Shown here in pieces: positions 9,828 through 20,182 of a stretch of DNA of 64,000 nt (its first letter is position 1; each line of letters opens with the position of its first letter). The stretch comes from Symbiodinium kawagutii (lineage: Eukaryota > Sar > Dinophyceae > Suessiales > Symbiodiniaceae): NCBI GenBank assembly GCA_009767595.1, contig VSDK01007159.1:1-64000 (forward strand), given 5' to 3'. Under the pieces are notes generated by a model, which worked only from the letters and a program-made list of their open reading frames with translations, did no database searches and had not been told where the DNA came from. Both the position numbers and the translations under genes were made by a program.

Positions 9828-9898
9828 GTCCGATCATCAAAGGGATCAACAGAAAGCTACGGTGGCTGCTTCTACTCCGTCATGGATATTGGACTCAC
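9828..9898 (+). CDS. Short exon, unrecognised
   Basis: 71 nt between ACAAAG and GTGAGG. The best frame reads VRSSKGSTESYGGCFYSVMD. A second frame is open. The donor is strong. No family assigned. Confidence 0.35.
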
Positions 9899-10474
9899 GT
9901 GAGGAAGCTGATACAGCCCCCTATCAGCAATGATCAACTACTGGTTGATAAATGGGAATGCCAGAACCAGGAATCCCCTGATTAGTGGATTACTCACGTG
10001 ATTCCACTCATAGAATATGACCAAAAAGAGAACAAGAATCTGGTTGCTGACATCTCAAGATGGCCACTTTGGGTGACACAGAAGTAGAGAAACACACAGC
10101 CATAGGCAGCCCCCACAAGTTGATGATTGATCTGCTGGAATACAGCACCAACAATAATGGGCAGGCTTAATTCAACAGCAATTCTTGGACATGATATACA
10201 ATCAACATGAACCAAGCAATGGTGATGGGATTGAACAGCATGCATAGGGACAGGAGACATAGACACGTGCATGCAATCTGCTCTAATGAGCACGAAGTGC
10301 CCAAAACATGTCTCATCATGTCACTATACGTTAAATTGAAGGAAATTAAGTATATCAAAGTGTCAATTATCTATTTCATTAAGATATCAATTTATTTGAT
10401 TAAGATGTCAATGATAATTGTCACATCTTCGGGAAACATTTATGCGGCATCATAGCATCGAGTCCCCTTGCAGG

Positions 10475-10653
10475 CTTGGAAACTTGGGCGCACAGTAGAC
10501 TGATCCGCAACATCCACATCCCAACAAAACGGAACGATGGATGCAACCCATACCCAACCAGAAGCAAAGAAACGAGCCCTAAGGTGCAAATAAGTCACAT
10601 TCTACGCTTTGATATGATGCCAAGGGGGAGATTGTCATCAGACTCGTGGGTGT
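10475..10653 (+). CDS. Possible exon, unrecognised
   Basis: After TTGCAGG the frame reads LETWAHSRLIRNIHIPTKRN and stays open for 59 codons to a TGA at 10651-10653. The same frame stays open beyond that TGA to about 10880, and the opposite strand is also open there, so the boundaries are weak. Confidence 0.3.
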
Positions 10654-10983
10654 GACCTAAAACTGCTGATACAAGCGATACAGGTGTAGCCAGCCTTTCC
10701 ATCTCACACACACTCCCACACCCATTTTTGGCGTCCTTGTGTGAGCTGAGTCGCAGGGAGCCTGAGTGGAACAAACAAATTCTGCTATTCTCTGGGTGGC
10801 ACCTGACGTCGGGAACAGAAATATCCACAAGCCACACATGGAGAAAATGTGGCTGGGTTCCAACATGATCATCTCTCCGGCCCACAAAATCAATCTAGCT
10901 CTTAATGTTCAGTCTCCAACTCATTCTTTGGCACGTTGATGACTGGTCCTCAGTTCCTCAGTCCTTTAACGATTTGTTGATGA

Positions 10984-11322
10984 ATGACTGAAAATGACTG
11001 TTTGGATAGCCAACGGAGGCCCAGCAAAATACGTCCATTCAAGCTTGATTCAGCAATGACCTTTTCAGGCAGTGAAGCTGAACCAATCCCAGCCTCCTAT
11101 GATCCTCTGTTGGATGATCCTGTCTTTAGTCTCCCACGATATAGAGCATGCAGGTTCAACGACACTCAGCTGCATCACAGCAACATCGAATCTTCTTCAA
11201 TGATCTTGAATGGGAGACTCATTGGCATGCAATCGCATATTGCCGTTGATTTCACCCCACAAATTGGCAAAATGATTAACAAAAGGATGGCTCATTCTGG
11301 TTGTGAATCCCCCCACAGTTGA
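10984..11322 (+). CDS. Unrecognised ORF, 112 codons, likely exon
   Basis: Open frame with ordinary protein composition: RRPSKIRPFKLDSAMTFSGS, then EAEPIPASYDPLLDDPVFSL, ending at a stop. The frame is long for this AT content. Whether it starts at its first Met or is the last exon of a spliced gene cannot be told. Confidence 0.42.
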   Translation: MTENDCLDSQRRPSKIRPFKLDSAMTFSGSEAEPIPASYDPLLDDPVFSLPRYRACRFNDTQLHHSNIESSSMILNGRLIGMQSHIAVDFTPQIGKMINKRMAHSGCESPHS

Positions 11323-11329
11323 TCAGTTC

Positions 11330-11955
11330 ATCATTCACAAATGATCACCAACACTTAACCATGGTCAACCATTGCTACTTGCGTGCCACTATGAGTTGCT
11401 TATTAATAGCTGGCTGGGCTGGTTGGTTGCTGAATGCCGGCTGAAGATTTATCAATCATCATGTGCCATCATCAGCAGTTGCTCATCAACCGGCAATAAT
11501 TGATGATCGACCATTCTGATTGGGTTACAAACCAATGTTGCCATATTGATTGGTTATCACCACTTTTTCCATTGTGCTATTCACCAGTACTACCACCCAT
11601 TCACCATAATTAGTGGCTATTAATATTCTATGAGTGCAATGACCAAGAATGTTTCAACATAGTAAATAACCAAGAGTGTTTCACCATGGTTCACCAGTTG
11701 GTGGTTTCCCTATCATTAACCACTATAATCCCCTTTAAAATCATATCCCATATAAATCATGAACTAACACTCACTCTTACCATGTAGACCCATCATTCAT
11801 TCACCATATCATCCATTGTCTTCATATTCAACCATGATTTTTGGTTATTATCCCCCATTGGTTGGTTAAGTGCTTGACTCAGCTCGCCATATATCCTTAC
11901 AATATACCATTACAAAAAGATCATGCATTTACCACTCCCCATATTCAACCATCAT
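11330..11955. other. AT-rich intergenic or intron sequence
   Basis: Rich in ACCATT/AACCA motifs, including a partial family C element whose right end (TTGACTCAGCTCGCCATAT) lies at about 11873-11892. No exon seen. Confidence 0.4.
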
Positions 11956-12077
11956 ATGGCTGTTCGTCAAAACCCCGTACCCCTGGTTCCCCTACTATCA
12001 ACCATTGTTTTCCCTATGATTTGGTTGGTCATTATAAGCCATCAACTTGATGGTTAAGAGCTTGACCCATAGCCATA
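11956..12077. mobile_element. Family C element
   Basis: Left end ATGGCTGTTCGTCAA, right end TTGACCCATAGCCAT. The shared interior is CCCCGTACCCCTGGTTCCCC and ATTGTTTTCCCTATGATTTG. Confidence 0.7.
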
Positions 12078-12145
12078 TTCAACCATAATATCAAATACCA
12101 TTAATATTCAACCACCTACCATATATCAACCATCATAATCATCAT

Positions 12146-12262
12146 ATGGCTGTGGGTCAAAACCCCGTACCCCTGGTTCCCCTATCATTAACCATTGTTT
12201 TCCCTTTGATTTGGTTGGTCATTGTAAGCCATTATTAATGGTTAATATTGACCCATAGCCAT
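12146..12262. mobile_element. Family C element (117 bp)
   Basis: Ends ATGGCTGTGGGTCA and TGACCCATAGCCAT are inverted copies with one mismatch. It lies 69 bases from another copy with the same orientation and the same interior blocks. Confidence 0.75.
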
Positions 12263-12333
12263 ATACCATTACAATCTACCATTCCCTCATCGCTTCCCCC
12301 ACTGAGCTCCCCCTGCATTCGCTCCTGCGCCAG

Positions 12334-12435
12334 CGCGGCCGTTGCTGCCGCCACGGCCGGCTGCGAAGTTGGCGGCGTGGCCAGGCGCGCTGAGGGCGGG
12401 GGAGTGGACCTGGCCGCGGTCACCAGCCCTGGATG
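12334..12435 (+). CDS. GC-rich exon, unrecognised
   Basis: A long C/T tract ends in GCGCCAG, followed by a GC-rich block up to GGATG|GTCCC. In the frame with C/G third positions it reads AAVAAATAGCEVGGVARRAE then GGGVDLAAVTSPG. Low-complexity Ala/Gly/Val content; no function can be assigned. Confidence 0.45.
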
Positions 12436-12646
12436 GTCCCAGTGGTTCACCATGGTTTACTAAGGTTTACTATGGTTTAGTAGTATGATTTAGTATGGTT
12501 TAGTATGATCTAATATGGTTTACTATGGTTTGTTATGGTTTAGTATGCCCAGTGGGGGCAACTCGACATGTCATGGTTTAGTAATAGTATGGTTAGTGGG
12601 GCCAACTCGGCCATGGTTTGCTGAATCAGGATTTGGTATGGCTTAG
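12436..12646 (+). repeat. Degenerate (TATGGTTTAG)n intron repeat
   Basis: An intron made largely of GGTTTAGTATGGTTTA units between two plus-strand exons, with the same T/G bias as the intron at 8628-9480. Confidence 0.6.
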
Positions 12647-12739
12647 TGATCAAATGTCAGAAGGACAATGGCGTTTTGGAGGTGGATGTTCGAGAAAATG
12701 TGGCTGCTCAACTCCGCATGATCACAGGAAAAGCCATTG
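12647..12739 (+). CDS. Exon, unrecognised
   Basis: 93 nt between GGCTTAG and GTGAGC. The only fully sensible frame reads IKCQKDNGVLEVDVRENVAA then QLRMITGKAI. Good splice signals and composition. It probably belongs with the exons at 8481 and 13262. Confidence 0.55.
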
Positions 12740-13261
12740 GTGAGCACCAGATCTGACAGCTGACTAGGCGCCTAGTCTGAAGTGGGTTTGCTGGTGGCAA
12801 GACGGACGAAACCTCAGCTGCAAGAGCGGCCATGTGGCGACTCATCGGTTTCATCGGAAACAAACCAAGCAAAGATACCAAAAATGCCAGACAAATAGCT
12901 GGTGGTTAATTGGTTGTTTGTCAACCATTGTCGGTTATCCAACGATGATTGTCACCCTGTTTCAACCAAAAAATGCTAGTTGTATGGGGCCTTTAGTAAC
13001 AAACAGACAGGACCCTGCAGTCAGTGTCACCTTTGGAAACTGTAGCTTGGTAGTTGACAATTTTGGTTAATGATGCTTGACGACTTGACGATACCATCAA
13101 TGCAATAATATTCAATGATAATTTTGAACCCAAGACTGCTCAGTAGCGCCAAAGATGTATACTTTCTTCAAACCATAGAACCCATGATGATCCATTATGG
13201 CTATAAAATGCTATAAACATGATAACCGTATATAAACGTCCGTTCTGAAACGCATAACCAG

Positions 13262-13598
13262 TGTCATTCAGTGGACCATTGCGGATCTTTGCCAGGGCGA
13301 TTCTGGCATCGCCATTCACGATCCGTCACCAAGTCCTGAGAGCCCCACGGCGGCGGATCCTGCATTGGCTGAGGACTCCTCCATGTCTGGATGCCAAATC
13401 TCCTCCTCCTCTTCTTCCTCCTCGGGCCTGGCAACGTGCATCTCCAAGCATCTCCAAGCATCTCCAAGTCATTGGATGTACAGAAACGAGAAGAAGTTGG
13501 AAAGGCATGGAAAAAAATATCCAAGAGAAACGTCAAGCGAGTATTGGAAAACGCAAACCTCGGAACAGTTGAAGTCTGAGGTTCATCAGATCTTATGA
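13262..13598 (+). CDS. Probable last exon, Ser-rich C-terminus, unrecognised
   Basis: From an AG at 13260-13261 the frame is open for 111 codons to a TGA at 13596-13598: IADLCQGDSGIAIHDPSPSP, a Pro/Ser/Glu-rich stretch, eight Ser in a row, CISKHLQASPSHW, then a charged tail. The Ser run comes from TCC/TCT codons. A minus-strand frame is also open over part. Likely a disordered C-terminus. Confidence 0.48.
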
Positions 13599-13685
13599 AT
13601 GTGATACTCGTGGCAGAACAAATCAAATCAGGATCAACGGCCTGGACAGGACCTAGAAGCTCAGCTACCACAATCCATGAACACC

Positions 13686-13722
13686 TGGCTATGGGTCAAT
13701 GTTAACCAACAATAATGGTGGA
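13686..13722 (-). mobile_element. Family C fragment
   Basis: GGCTATGGGTCAATGTTAACCAACAATAATGG matches the reverse orientation of the family C left end (compare 51357). The right part is missing or diverged. Confidence 0.4.
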
Positions 13723-13814
13723 TAGTATGAACCCACACCCACCTTTCTAAACCTTATTCTGGTGTGTGATTGCTGCAATGAATATTGGGTGCTCTGCCTG
13801 CACTGGCGTATCAG

Positions 13815-13956
13815 CGTATCATAACCCCCAACAAACAGCAGGATCTTCGGCACCAGTGCTTTAACGGCCGCCCGGATGGAACCTTCGTAGCTCCTGTGGG
13901 AAACGCCTGGAGCCAGAACAAGGGAATCAATGAAGGTCTACGTCTCCTGCATAAGG
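13815..13956 (+). CDS. Exon, possibly of an esterase-like protein
   Basis: 142 nt between GTATCAG and GTATGG. It reads RIITPNKQQDLRHQCFNGRP followed by DGTFVAPVGNAWSQNKGINE. The second part faintly resembles SGNH-hydrolase-like (DUF4886) proteins, where 'vaPvG.AW......GI.Ll...DG.HP' is seen. The catalytic Asp-x-x-His would lie in the next exon, which I could not find, so this is a weak suggestion. The exon itself is well supported. Confidence 0.48.
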
Positions 13957-14159
13957 GTATGGAAGTTTTTAGTTTGGTGTCTTGTTTCGTATACATCAAA
14001 CAAATTTGGTCATGCTCCCCAATTCACAGCAATTGTCATTTTGTTCGAGCTGATCACTTGTAGCGATTCTCAATATGTTGGATACATCTGCTTGGTGATG
14101 GTCAGCTGGTGAATGATGCAGCATCTTCCAACAGCATCCCAGCATATCCCAGTCATCAA

Positions 14160-14340
14160 CAAATCTGACCGCTGCTCCCCGCTGCAGCGCCCCTCGCACG
14201 TGGTTGCGGCTCTGGGGCGCCAGCTGCGGAACCGCGGCCAAGACGGTCTTCCGCAGGCTGTGGTTCTCTCGTCGCAAACCTGAGGCGGTGCTGGGTCCAA
14301 CGGTGCCACAGCAACGGATCGCCACAGACGCAAGGGCAGG
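14160..14340. CDS. GC-rich exon-like block, strand and frame unresolved
   Basis: GC content rises sharply and all frames stay open over much of the block. The best plus reading contains SHVVAALGRQLRNRGQDGLP. A minus reading contains FATREPQPAEDRLGRGSAAG. It is almost certainly exonic, but I cannot choose. Confidence 0.3.
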
Positions 14341-14446
14341 ACATGCGAATTGTTGTGATTTTGTTTCTGCTATGAATCAAGATTTATAATCACCGTCGAT
14401 AAACATTCTAAATTCTAAACCTGCCCCAACCATCCTGACCATAGAG

Positions 14447-14550
14447 GTGGTGGTTTCTCAAAACAGGAGACCCCCAAATCACCCACTATGAACTGACCAT
14501 TTACAATAATATACCAACCATTTTGGGGTTCCCTATGACTTGAGAAACCC
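14447..14550. mobile_element. Family A element
   Basis: Left end GGTGGTTTCTCAA, right end ACTTGAGAAACCCC, interior ACCAACCATTTTGGGG. It abuts the minus-strand exon at 14549-14672, whose donor GT lies inside the element's end. Confidence 0.7.
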
Positions 14551-14672
14551 CGAGGTCAAGGCTGCACTGAGAGTCATACTCTCCACATCTGCTTCCAAGC
14601 CTTTGAGCACCGAAGCCAGTTGTTTCACCAGCTTCCTGGCAGCCCCCAAGCGCCGGAGATCTCGGGGCCATG
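14549..14672 (-). CDS. Exon ending at a family A element, unrecognised
   Basis: After GTTCAG the minus strand reads PRDLRRLGAARKLVKQLASV then LKGLEADVESMTLSAAL, a helix-forming stretch. The exon ends GGG|GTTTCTCAAG, where the intron begins inside the element. No family known. Confidence 0.45.
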
Positions 14673-14699
14673 CTGAACCTTGATGAGTTGGTTGATGGG

Positions 14700-15442
14700 C
14701 AAACAGTTGGCTCCCTGGGCTATGGCATTCTTGGTGCTGGATGGCTGGAGTGGGGTGAAGCCAAAGTTTTGCGTGCGCAACGAGGGAGCCAATGGTCTGG
14801 CAAGAAGCAAGCCAACTATAGGCATGGAGATGAGAAATGATACAAACCAGCATCTGAGAGTCATGTTTGCCGCAACTTGACTTGGGGGTGGCTACCCTGA
14901 CCTCCATGAGCACCACAAATCATCTAAAGCCCAAGGGGGCCCAATGTGCCCATGAAAACAGCCACAATGGCTACTGAACATTGGCTTTACGCCAGGTTTG
15001 ATTATCATGGTCATCATGAATCACTTTGAGCCTAGGATGCCCATGTTCTGTCGACCATCACAACAATAGTATTGTCTGATATTGTCACTTGCTTATGTAC
15101 AAAAACCATGTCTGTGCGTGTGTGTGTCGACCGTGCTGAATTATTCAAAGGCCACGGCACATTGGAATGTCCAAATTACAGTAAATCAAGTTGATAATTA
15201 GTGCGAGCAGTACATGTATTTTGAATGGCTGATCCATTCGGCTCGAAAGAATGATAAACAATGCCTATAGGATCGACTGTATTCCATGTAGCAGCCCTGC
15301 AAACTACAAGTGCCGACGTGGAGCTACAGAGTCGAACTGGTGACGAGTTCATGTCAACTTCAACCACATCTCTGGCACTGTGCAGAAATCGCACCCAAAA
15401 GGTCCACGATGTCAGGCATCCGATCCATTCGGATCCTACATT
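14700..15442. other. No clear gene; short open frames only
   Basis: Mixed AT-rich sequence. A plus frame at 15310-15445 (STMSGIRSIRILHWGFLKLG) leads up to the element at 15443 and may be an exon, but codon use is not convincing. Confidence 0.3.
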
Positions 15443-15555
15443 GGGGGTTTCTCAAACTGGGGGACCCCCCCAAATCATCCAATACTGACCATTTATCCAT
15501 TTATACTAATCAACCATCCGTTTTTAGGGGGGGCCCTTTTTTGAGAAATCACCAT
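15443..15555. mobile_element. Family A element
   Basis: Left end GGGGTTTCTCAAACTGGG, right end TTGAGAAATCACCATG, with a C-rich left block and G-rich right block as in other copies. It bounds the exon at 15556 on its left. Confidence 0.7.
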
Positions 15556-15707
15556 GTCAAGGCTTTCTTCTTGGTCCTTCCAATGTCTGCAAACAATCAC
15601 AGCGTACGCCAACACAAGGCAGGACTACGCTGTGTCCCGGCAATGCTCCAAGATGTCCTAGCGCAGTTTTGGCATCAGAGATCTTCGGCGCTTGTGTCCC
15701 CTACATG
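15556..15707 (+). CDS. Exon flanked by two family A elements, strand uncertain
   Basis: This block lies exactly between two family A elements. On the plus strand it reads VRQHKAGLRCVPAMLQDVLA and ends CATG|GTGGTTTC. The minus strand is open in register (KTALGHLGALPGHSVVLPCV). Because the elements supply splice signals on both strands, they do not decide the strand. Function unknown. Confidence 0.4.
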
Positions 15708-15830
15708 GTGGTTTCTCAAAATATGCCCCCCCCCCCAGCTATCATCCTTTACTAATCATTGTATTCATTTGCAGGAATAAACCAAGCATTTTTTGGGGTC
15801 CACAAACTGGCTTGAGACATCACCACATCT
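15704..15830. mobile_element. Family A element
   Basis: Left end CATGGTGGTTTCTCAA, right end TTGAGACATCACCACAT. The interior has a run of C and AAACCAAGCATTTTTTGGGG. Confidence 0.7.
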
Positions 15831-15929
15831 AAACTACCATCCGAAGCAGGACCCGACAGTTCCTACAGGCGCACTCCTGCTGATTGCCTTCCTCTTTTTC
15901 CTCCTGGGCTGCCTGCACCTGTGCCTCAG

Positions 15930-15985
15930 AAGATAAGACCTTGGGATCAGCAGGTTGCTGTGGTCCATGCCTTCCATGCGAATGA
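15930..15985 (+). CDS. Short exon, unrecognised
   Basis: 56 nt preceded by a long C/T tract ending GCCTCAG and followed by GTAAGT, the best donor in this part of the window. It reads KIRPWDQQVAVVHAFHAN. The antisense of the tract looks like a Glu/Gln-rich peptide, but the plus splice signals are better. Confidence 0.48.
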
Positions 15986-15989
15986 GTAA

Positions 15990-16690
15990 GTGAACCTTCC
16001 AGGAAACAACTATATTATATATATAGTTTACTATAAATCAGCCAGCGCCAGCGCTCTTTACCATCATCAACCAACACTTCAACATCTTGGAGATGTTCAT
16101 TTGTAATTGTTTGCCTTCGTTGTTTAGCATGGACTGTTAACAAAACAAGCGATAACCACATCTTGAATGACTGACCCCACAGTCAGGAGCTACTGACCGT
16201 CTTGCCTATTGAGATGCCACAGCTCCCTTCTGTTGTTCAGAGTGAGAGTATGCTTACACGCGATAGTGACCATAGTGAATTCCACAATCTCATCAAGTTT
16301 CACACGGAGATTTGTTCACACTGAGGACCATCCATGTATTTGAGGATTGTCTTTTTGCACCAAGAGTGTTGACTCTCATGCTGAGATTGTCCAGCTGTCA
16401 TTTTCCAAGCTATGGTCTGAAAGGACGCATCGGTTCATCAAGCCAGCAGTAGTACTACCACGCAAGGACTGCGGCTACTACCACTACTCCTACTACTATA
16501 TTCGTGCAAAAAGTGAATTTGGTTCTCTTCCCGTAAAATTGAGCTTCAATACACGTGTTTTGGACTGTGGGTTTTTACGCAAGCCTTATGCCAAAGGTCT
16601 TGAGCTCAGTAATTGTATTGGAGCCACAGGGGTTCTACTCTGAGTGACTATTCTGATTCGGCTTCTCTCTGAGGTCAAAGATGTTAAATG
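15990..16690 (+). other. Mostly non-coding; one possible exon at 16347-16643
   Basis: AT-rich sequence. A 98-codon plus frame at 16347-16643 (LWSERTHRFIKPAVVLPRKD) has a fair composition but no splice support. Otherwise nothing seen. Confidence 0.3.
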
Positions 16691-16772
16691 AGTGTTTCTC
16701 AAGAAATAGCGAGCCCCAAAAATGGTTGGCTTCCTAAAAATGATCATAGAGGATGACAACTGGATTAAATGT

Positions 16773-16865
16773 GTGTTTCTCAAGCCAGTTTGGGTGTTTT
16801 CCAAAAATGGTTGGTTTCCACAGGAATGACAACTGGGGGTCCCCAAGTCCTGGCTTGAGAAACAC
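16773..16865. mobile_element. Family A element with perfect 16-bp inverted ends (93 bp)
   Basis: Ends GTGTTTCTCAAGCCAG (16773-16788) and CTGGCTTGAGAAACAC (16850-16865) are exact inverted copies. A second, partial family A copy (16690-16745) precedes it. The exon-like sequence after CACCCAG follows at once. Confidence 0.8.
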
Positions 16866-16868
16866 CCA

Positions 16869-17060
16869 GCCGGCTGCCATCAATGCAGGGAGCGCATCCC
16901 CAAGCGCTTCCCTGCGCTCGAGGCTCCAGCATGGCTCGTATAGACCACGTCAGACTCCGATGGCCTCAGTCGCAGGACCAGCACGAGGACCCATTGCTTT
17001 CCTGGAACTGATGACCTCTCCTCTGCAAAGAGATTCTCGTATAATACATATCAGTATACA
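16869..17060 (+). CDS. Exon directly after a family A element, unrecognised
   Basis: After AACACCCAG two plus frames are plausible. One gives GCHQCRERIPKRFPALEAPA and ends at GTATAG (a Cys-x2-Cys pair, conceivably a zinc knuckle). The other gives AINAGSASPSASLRSRLQHG and runs to about 17060. Composition is exonic; frame unresolved. Confidence 0.35.
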
Positions 17061-17069
17061 GTATATCTA

Positions 17070-17855
17070 GATATTTATGTGTGCGACGGTCGAAACTGGG
17101 TATATAATCTAAGGCCATGGTGTCGCTAGTCAAGGCTCCCTATCGCTACACACAGGGTTTCACTACTTTTTACTCGACGGGACATCGTCACCGAACATGT
17201 CAATCTTCAGAAGAACTGGGCCGTGACCACTGCACTCTCGCTACCAACTTTTCTTTGACAGCTTTACATGCTAGCAAATGACGTAGTAAATTGCGAAGGC
17301 CAGTGATGGTCTCCCGGCTCCAAGGCATGGCATGCAGGGGGATACAAAACACATATTGGTTGACAAAACGTGTGAATATCTTCTACAAGACTGGTTGGGC
17401 ATCATCTGGGGGGAGGACCATACCAGACCACTTTTGGTATCGCTAGGGGTATCGATTGGTATCGCTTTGGGTATCGCTACGGGGGCCTGGTGAATCACGA
17501 AAAATGAAGGCATCCCAACTTCTATTATTCCCTTGTTGAAAACCCAAAGGCCTACTTTACATATACATGTATAACACAGATACGGTATCGCTATTCAAGG
17601 CTCCCTATCGCTACACACCATAAAATAACAAACTTGGTTTCGGCATGGCGGCCCCAACACTTGGCAATTTAAACCGTGTTTTGACCCTTGCACATGTAAG
17701 TTTTCCAATGTTTTAGTATATCAATATTAGTAATTTTAGTATCACATTAACACATAGTATGGAGATAATAGACATTGACATATTATTCATACATTTTCAT
17801 ACATGTTGTGTTGATCAAGTACCATTTATTTGATACCATTGACGCCCTGGTCATT
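17070..17855. other. Non-coding; GGTATCGCT repeats
   Basis: A stretch AAGGCTCCCTATCGCTACAC occurs at about 17134 and again at about 17599. Between them lie several GGTATCGCT units (17440-17480). No exon seen. Confidence 0.4.
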
Positions 17856-18200
17856 TCATAGTTTCATACGAGAATCTCCTTTTAGGACAGCTGACAGGAA
17901 GAGCAAAAACCTCCTTAAATGAAAACTGGGTGCTGGGGTTAAGTACTGGGATCCAAAGTCATCCGAAGATGTCAATACTTCTCGGTCACTGTGTAGCACA
18001 AATAAGTCACTGTTTAGAAAACTGGCCTCCCCCTCCTCTCTTTTTTGGGCGAATGATTGGTGAAGAAACCCAGTTGAGCCAAAAGAACCAAAGATAGATG
18101 CAAGTCCCAGCAGCGTTGGTTGCCAGTCCGCTTCACTGGTACCTGGCAATCTAACAGAATCTGAAGCCGTGGTAGTCATGGTAATTTTGAGCGACCCCAA
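17856..18200 (-). CDS. Exon or ORF of 114 codons, unrecognised
   Basis: The open frame reads TASDSVRLPGTSEADWQPTL, LGLASIFGSFGSTGFLHQSF, then NSDLFVLHSDREVLTSSDDF and ends at a stop after SAVLKGDSRMKL. Composition is typical of a real protein and no other frame is as good. It may be the end of the minus-strand gene whose exons continue at 19-24 kb. Confidence 0.45.
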   Translation of the reverse strand: MGSLKITMTTTASDSVRLPGTSEADWQPTLLGLASIFGSFGSTGFLHQSFAQKREEGEASFLNSDLFVLHSDREVLTSSDDFGSQYLTPAPSFHLRRFLLFLSAVLKGDSRMKL

Positions 18201-18204
18201 CGTA

Positions 18205-18718
18205 CATACAACTTATCACACTGACTTCTTCCGAATCATGAAACAAAAGTTGAACATGGTCCATGCATGTCCGTGCTGCCTACCAAGCATGAAAACACTT
18301 GTGCAATGCCACCATTCAGATCTCCCCACCAGGCACAGAGTGTCAAAAATTGTGGTCAGCGTCTGCCAGCTGACATGACGTGTCACGATGTGTCAGCATG
18401 TGTCACATGATCCAAATCCCACCCAAGCTACCCGCAGAAGTGCGATGAACATCAGGACTCTAAGGCTACTTGTCACTTCCAGGGCACCAACTCCTACCCT
18501 TGACCGAGGTTAGGCCACCCGCGCCTGGCAAGCGGATGGCCTGTCCCAGCAAATGGCCCTGGCGAGGTCGATTTGACACAGGTGGAGGCTGCACCTCTTG
18601 GAGTAACATTGGTTTATTGAACTATGTGCCAAGCCATAGGATAACAGTTGACCCACCAAAAAATGATCATTTTACTAGGAAACCATTGGTTTGGAGGGTA
18701 CCATCACGTTAATCATGC
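18205..18718 (+). other. Weak exon candidates only
   Basis: A short GC-rich stretch at 18511-18570 reads ATRAWQADGLSQQMALAR between AG and GT signals and could be an exon. The rest is non-coding. Confidence 0.25.
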
Positions 18719-18828
18719 GGGTGCTTCTCAAGTCCTAGGGGTAACCCCCCAGTTATCATCCTCTATGAATCATTCATAGCAATAAACCCGCCATTTTGGG
18801 GGTCCCCAATTTTTGGAAACCACCATGT
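18719..18828. mobile_element. Family A element
   Basis: Left end GTGCTTCTCAAGTCCTAGGG, right end TTTTTGGAAACCACCATG, interior AATAAACCCGCCATTTTGGG. Confidence 0.65.
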
Positions 18829-19076
18829 TGATACATGTTGGTGGATTTTGTACCCACGGGAACTACGGACTATTATGGATATCACATCAATGAAGTCCCT
18901 CTCAAGGTCCCATGGTTGGGTCGAATCAGCGTGTTGGATGGGATCAAATAGACCCCCTGTGAGCCTAAGTTACCCAGCTATGTGGTTGTTAAGCAATCAT
19001 TGTATCAATTGAAAGTGATCTCAACCATCAAACATCAACAATTCAAGTGATCAAATACCACCACAACGGTCGAAAT

Positions 19077-19178
19077 GATGGTTTCTCAAAATAGGGAACC
19101 CCAAAGTTATGGTTGGTTTACTTCTATAAACGATGATCAATGGATGATTTGGGGGTACCCCTATTTTGAGCACCTATA
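19077..19178. mobile_element. Family A element
   Basis: Left end ATGGTTTCTCAAAATAGGG, right end CCTATTTTGAGCACCTAT. On the minus strand its end supplies GT to the exon at 19174-19297. Confidence 0.7.
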
Positions 19179-19297
19179 TCCCCAGTTATGTCTACCAGCT
19201 CTTCACGTGCCGCCAGCCTCTGCGGGAACCGTGGACGGCATTTGCACCTGACACGCCTGCGACCAGGTCGTGGAGGTTCAGTCACGTAGAGACTGCA
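19174..19297 (-). CDS. Exon bounded by family B and family A elements, unrecognised
   Basis: On the minus strand the exon starts right after the CCAG end of a family B element and ends at the GT of a family A element. It reads CSLYVTEPPRPGRRRVRCKC then RPRFPQRLAAREELVDITGD. The plus strand is also open (YQLFTCRQPLREPWTAFAPD). I favour minus because the neighbouring exons are minus. Confidence 0.45.
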
Positions 19298-19376
19298 CTG
19301 GTTGGTGGTTTCAAAGCCCTATGAAAAACATGAGAAAGAAAAGCATGTTCAAATCTAAAGACCACCAAATAGTGCA
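19298..19376. mobile_element. Family B element, right half diverged
   Basis: Left end CTGGTTGGTGGTTTCAAAG is intact. The right end is degenerate (GACCACCAAATAG). Confidence 0.55.
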
Positions 19377-19753
19377 GGAATTGTGTCAAAATGTTGGTCT
19401 TCATCGATGCTGGTGTCCCAAAAACGCTTGTGTGTGAAAAGATTCATATGGCGGTGACTGGCGAATATTGGCGAAACCCATTCATTAATGAATGGAACAC
19501 ACAATGATAACACTCCAAATGACGACAGAAAAGGCGCACACATATGGATATGATATCTCCAACCATCTTCATCCTTGGATTCTCTATTTAAAACATCGGA
19601 AAAAGAGCAATGGCTGGGTGACAGGGTAATGGTCTGACATTGCCAAACGCAAAGTTGGACACGGATAAAGGCCAGCTCCATCGACTGAGACGAAAAACAT
19701 GGTTGAAAACCATGATTGCTGAATGCTAGTGAAAGGTAAATAAGTATGCTCAA
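19355..19753 (-). CDS. 132-codon ORF, unrecognised
   Basis: An open minus frame (CSFSDVLNRESKDEDGWRYH and downstream) overlaps another open frame on the same strand. No splice support was found. Could be an exon of the 17.8-24.6 kb minus-strand gene. Confidence 0.25.
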   Translation of the reverse strand: MSILIYLSLAFSNHGFQPCFSSQSMELAFIRVQLCVWQCQTITLSPSHCSFSDVLNRESKDEDGWRYHIHMCAPFLSSFGVLSLCVPFINEWVSPIFASHRHMNLFTHKRFWDTSIDEDQHFDTIPALFGGL

Positions 19754-19807
19754 CGAACTGCTTCATGATATTGAGTTCAGGCAAGCATGCTCCTGCGGTT
19801 CTCCGAT

Positions 19808-20182
19808 TCATGCATGTGCATGTGAACCTCCGTGGGTCCCTGGGTTCCAAAATGTTCCAAGATCCACCGGCCCGCCAGCCTCTGGAATGAAGCCAGCGGC
19901 GGGCGATGATTGTGGTAAGGCCTGGGCAGTTCTCTCAGCAGGGAAAGAAGCTGACAACAAGCCATGGTCATCTGAGTCTCCTGTTGAGATCTTGTGAGAA
20001 TTTGTAGGAAATGGATGGAAATGGGAAACTAATTCAGGGGTTGATGATATTGCTGGAGTTGGTTGTTGCAGTTTCGAGTTTATGGCTTGGTCAGTGAGTG
20101 AAATGATATTCCACGCCTGGCGAAGCGGCGAGAAAACCAAGTTCATCCGAAAGATATAAGGTCCGTTGGTCCGCCCCAACAT
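19808..20182 (-). CDS. Exon of Pro/Gln/Ser-rich protein
   Basis: A 124-codon open frame reads LQQPTPAISSTPELVSHFHP and ALPQSSPAAGFIPEAGGPVD. It has the same low-complexity character as the minus-strand exons at 20282, 21517, 22803 and 24498, with which it likely forms one gene. Probably an intrinsically disordered protein; no domain seen. Confidence 0.45.
   Translation of the reverse strand: MLGRTNGPYIFRMNLVFSPLRQAWNIISLTDQAINSKLQQPTPAISSTPELVSHFHPFPTNSHKISTGDSDDHGLLSASFPAERTAQALPQSSPAAGFIPEAGGPVDLGTFWNPGTHGGSHAHA

Noticed and set aside
13264-13671. Minus ORF of 135 codons
   Set aside because: Overlaps a plus-strand exon with better boundaries and composition; no splice support on minus.
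15840-15985. Minus-strand Glu/Gln-rich exon ending ECACRNC
   Set aside because: It is the antisense of a polypyrimidine tract; the plus strand has a better acceptor and a GTAAGT donor.
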